Below are positions 4,261-5,631 of a DNA stretch of 5,631 bases, piece after piece. The notes beneath the pieces are model-generated. The model was not told the DNA's origin, did no database searches, and saw only the letters and a program-made list of their open reading frames with translations. Source of the stretch: an uncultured Pirellula sp. GTDB taxonomy: Bacteria > Planctomycetota > Planctomycetia > Pirellulales > Pirellulaceae. The translations under genes were made by a program, and so were the position numbers. Position 1 is the first letter of the stretch; each line of letters begins with the position of its first letter. The DNA lies in NCBI GenBank assembly GCA_903837255.1, contig CAILTZ010000684.1:1-5631 (forward strand). Reading direction: 5' to 3'.

Positions 4261-5631
4261 CTATGGAATTTCGACAGCCTCTGTGACACCTTTGGTCACA
4301 GCCTCTGAGGAATTCAGTCGGAAGACCAAGTTTTCCAGCTGCTTACGAATCCATGGGCGGCGATTGGATTCTTCGTCCGGCAGAGTTGGGGTTGTGCTGT
4401 TTTCTTTATAATCACTTCCGAAAGCCTCAAATTGGCTGTGCATCGCATCGAGAAGTTCGGTCAACTGGGCCAAGGCTAAAAGAGTTTCGGTTTCTTGCTG
4501 CTTTCCGATAAACTCCAGACTGCCGAAACCCTCCCCATCGAGCACCAATGGGAACCTTAGACTCCAACGCTGCGATTTCTCCGGTAGTGCTGATTTTTGC
4601 CACTCGGCGTGATATCCCTCGTGCAACCAAGGCATATTCAAATCCATCTGAACCCGACTCAGCTTGTGCTTTTCCGCGAACTCTACAAGAGCATGCCACA
4701 TGACATCCCAGTTTCGCGTCCCCTGCAACTGCACGATCTCTTCATGCACCAGTGCATCCGATCGGTCGGGTCGAACAAAAAACGAGCTTACCATGCGCTC
4801 GGCCCGCTTATATAAGAGCTTGAACTCCGCGAATCCAAACAACTTTGAAACCACCAGCGATCCAATTGCAAACGTCATCGTTGCAAGCGAAATCCAATCC
4901 GACTTGAGCAAAACACCGGCCACCGCTCCACCGGCCGTGATAAACGATAACAGCGTTATGATCCCTACCAAGGCCCGGTCCTGAAAGCCCCTACGCATCA
5001 AGTGATGATGCAAGTGCCCACGGTCGACTGTAAATACGCTCCGACCCGTCAGCTTGCGCCGTACCACCGCCATCGCGGAATCGAAAAGCGGGATTGCCAT
5101 CAGAACGATCGGAATCGTAATCGACATCGAGGAGTCTTTGGAAAACCATGACCGCATGGTCAAGACCCCTAAGAACAGGCCGATGAGCATACTGCCGTTG
5201 TCCCCAAGAAACACACTCGCTGGGGGCAAGTTGTAGAAAAGGAATCCTAGCAAAGCTCCCGCCAGTGACGCCGCGATAATGGCCTCCATGTTATTGCCCG
5301 TATGCGAACTGATTACAGCCACCGCAGCAAACGCAATCCAGCCAATCGTGGCACACATCCCGTCAGCACCATCGATCAAATTAACCGAATTGATGCACAG
5401 CAGAAGCCAGACCAAAGTGATCGGCCAAGCGAGCAAACCAAAATCGATCGGATACCCAAAGATTTGTACCGTGTCGATCGAAAAACCAAAGGAAATAATT
5501 CCAAGGCAGATCAGGATCTGCAAGGCCAGTTTCTGCCTCCCTAGCAAACCAAATCGGTCATCGATCAATCCCAGGACCGTGATCGCCACGGCACCGACAC
5601 CTAGAGAAATCGCTTGCGATGATTTCTGAAC
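4261..5631 (-). CDS. WecA/TagO/MraY-family polyprenyl-phosphate sugar-1-phosphate transferase, N-terminus cut by window edge
   Basis: This integral membrane enzyme family moves an N-acetylhexosamine-1-phosphate from a UDP-sugar to undecaprenyl phosphate, the first step of lipid-linked glycan synthesis. The 456 visible residues carry the family motifs in order. Asp24-Asp25 sits in LGLIDDRFGL, NSVNLIDGADG is at 81-91, FLGDNGS at 141-147, Asp184 in PLFDS, and the His motif GHLHHHL at 205-211. The HLHHHL form and the NxxNxxDGxDG motif favour the WecA/TagO branch over MraY. Two more membrane segments follow at roughly 221-265. The last ~170 residues (287-456) are a soluble, presumably cytoplasmic extension that most WecA proteins lack. 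The frame is open to the last base (14 codons beyond a GTG at 5589), so that GTG is internal and the first membrane segments are missing. The sugar specificity cannot be read from sequence. It may form an operon with the small gene downstream. Confidence 0.9.
   Translation of the reverse strand, partial: VQKSSQAISLGVGAVAITVLGLIDDRFGLLGRQKLALQILICLGIISFGFSIDTVQIFGYPIDFGLLAWPITLVWLLLCINSVNLIDGADGMCATIGWIAFAAVAVISSHTGNNMEAIIAASLAGALLGFLFYNLPPASVFLGDNGSMLIGLFLGVLTMRSWFSKDSSMSITIPIVLMAIPLFDSAMAVVRRKLTGRSVFTVDRGHLHHHLMRRGFQDRALVGIITLLSFITAGGAVAGVLLKSDWISLATMTFAIGSLVVSKLFGFAEFKLLYKRAERMVSSFFVRPDRSDALVHEEIVQLQGTRNWDVMWHALVEFAEKHKLSRVQMDLNMPWLHEGYHAEWQKSALPEKSQRWSLRFPLVLDGEGFGSLEFIGKQQETETLLALAQLTELLDAMHSQFEAFGSDYKENSTTPTLPDEESNRRPWIRKQLENLVFRLNSSEAVTKGVTEAVEIP
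4274..4307. repeat. 10-bp direct repeat and small inverted repeat at the transferase 3' end
   Basis: ACAGCCTCTG occurs at 4274-4283 and 4298-4307, a spacing of exactly 24 bases (8 codons). It encodes the repeated Glu-Ala-Val near the C-terminus. Between the copies, TGTGAC (4282-4287) and GTCACA (4295-4300) can pair around a 7-base loop. It lies inside the coding region, just before the stop. It may be a small tandem duplication or a weak 3' hairpin. Confidence 0.45.

Noticed and set aside
4807..4816. CTTATATAAG palindrome, possible promoter or operator
   Set aside because: It is inside the transferase coding region, encodes Leu-Tyr-Lys in a normal segment, and has no gene start placed to use it.
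5279..5629. 116-codon open frame on the plus strand
   Set aside because: It is antisense to the catalytic motifs of the sugar-phosphate transferase and has no recognisable features.

Overview
The window reads as chromosomal DNA from a planctomycete, most likely of the Pirellula/Rhodopirellula type. This is inferred from the gene content and not from any search. It carries a secreted DUF1501 protein with a twin-arginine leader, a small protein that I associate from memory with planctomycetes, and a lipid-linked sugar transferase with a long soluble tail. The genes are widely spaced and change strand often, and CGATCG is strongly enriched. I see no tRNA, rRNA, CRISPR array, insertion sequence or phage gene.

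Layout: positions 1-84 may hold the last codons of a gene entering from the left (weak). Positions 85-330 are non-coding and contain a tandem GAGTAC/GAGTAA array, a 14-bp direct repeat and a possible RNA hairpin. Next is an LptF/LptG-type lipopolysaccharide-export permease (331-1467, +). It converges, with a 26-bp gap, on a hydroxypyruvate isomerase-like TIM-barrel enzyme (1494-2327, -). That gene diverges from a DUF1501 protein (2450-3892, +) across a 122-bp region. An imperfect inverted repeat lies exactly midway between the two start codons. The DUF1501 gene converges, with a 19-bp gap, on an 88-residue uncharacterised protein (3912-4178, -). Upstream of that on the same strand is a WecA/TagO/MraY-family polyprenyl-phosphate sugar-1-phosphate transferase (4261 to the right edge, -). 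Its reading frame stays open to the last base, so its N-terminus is outside the window.

Two genes concern the cell envelope: the LptF/G permease moves lipopolysaccharide out of the inner membrane, and the WecA-like enzyme starts lipid-linked glycan (O-antigen or exopolysaccharide type) synthesis. They are not adjacent and lie on opposite strands, so any link is thematic only. The isomerase and the DUF1501 gene share a divergent control region and may be co-regulated. No known pathway in the window joins them. I do not see a convincing new multi-gene system. The points most worth a second look are the centred inverted repeat, the C-terminal domain of the transferase, the repeats before the permease gene and the small conserved-looking protein.
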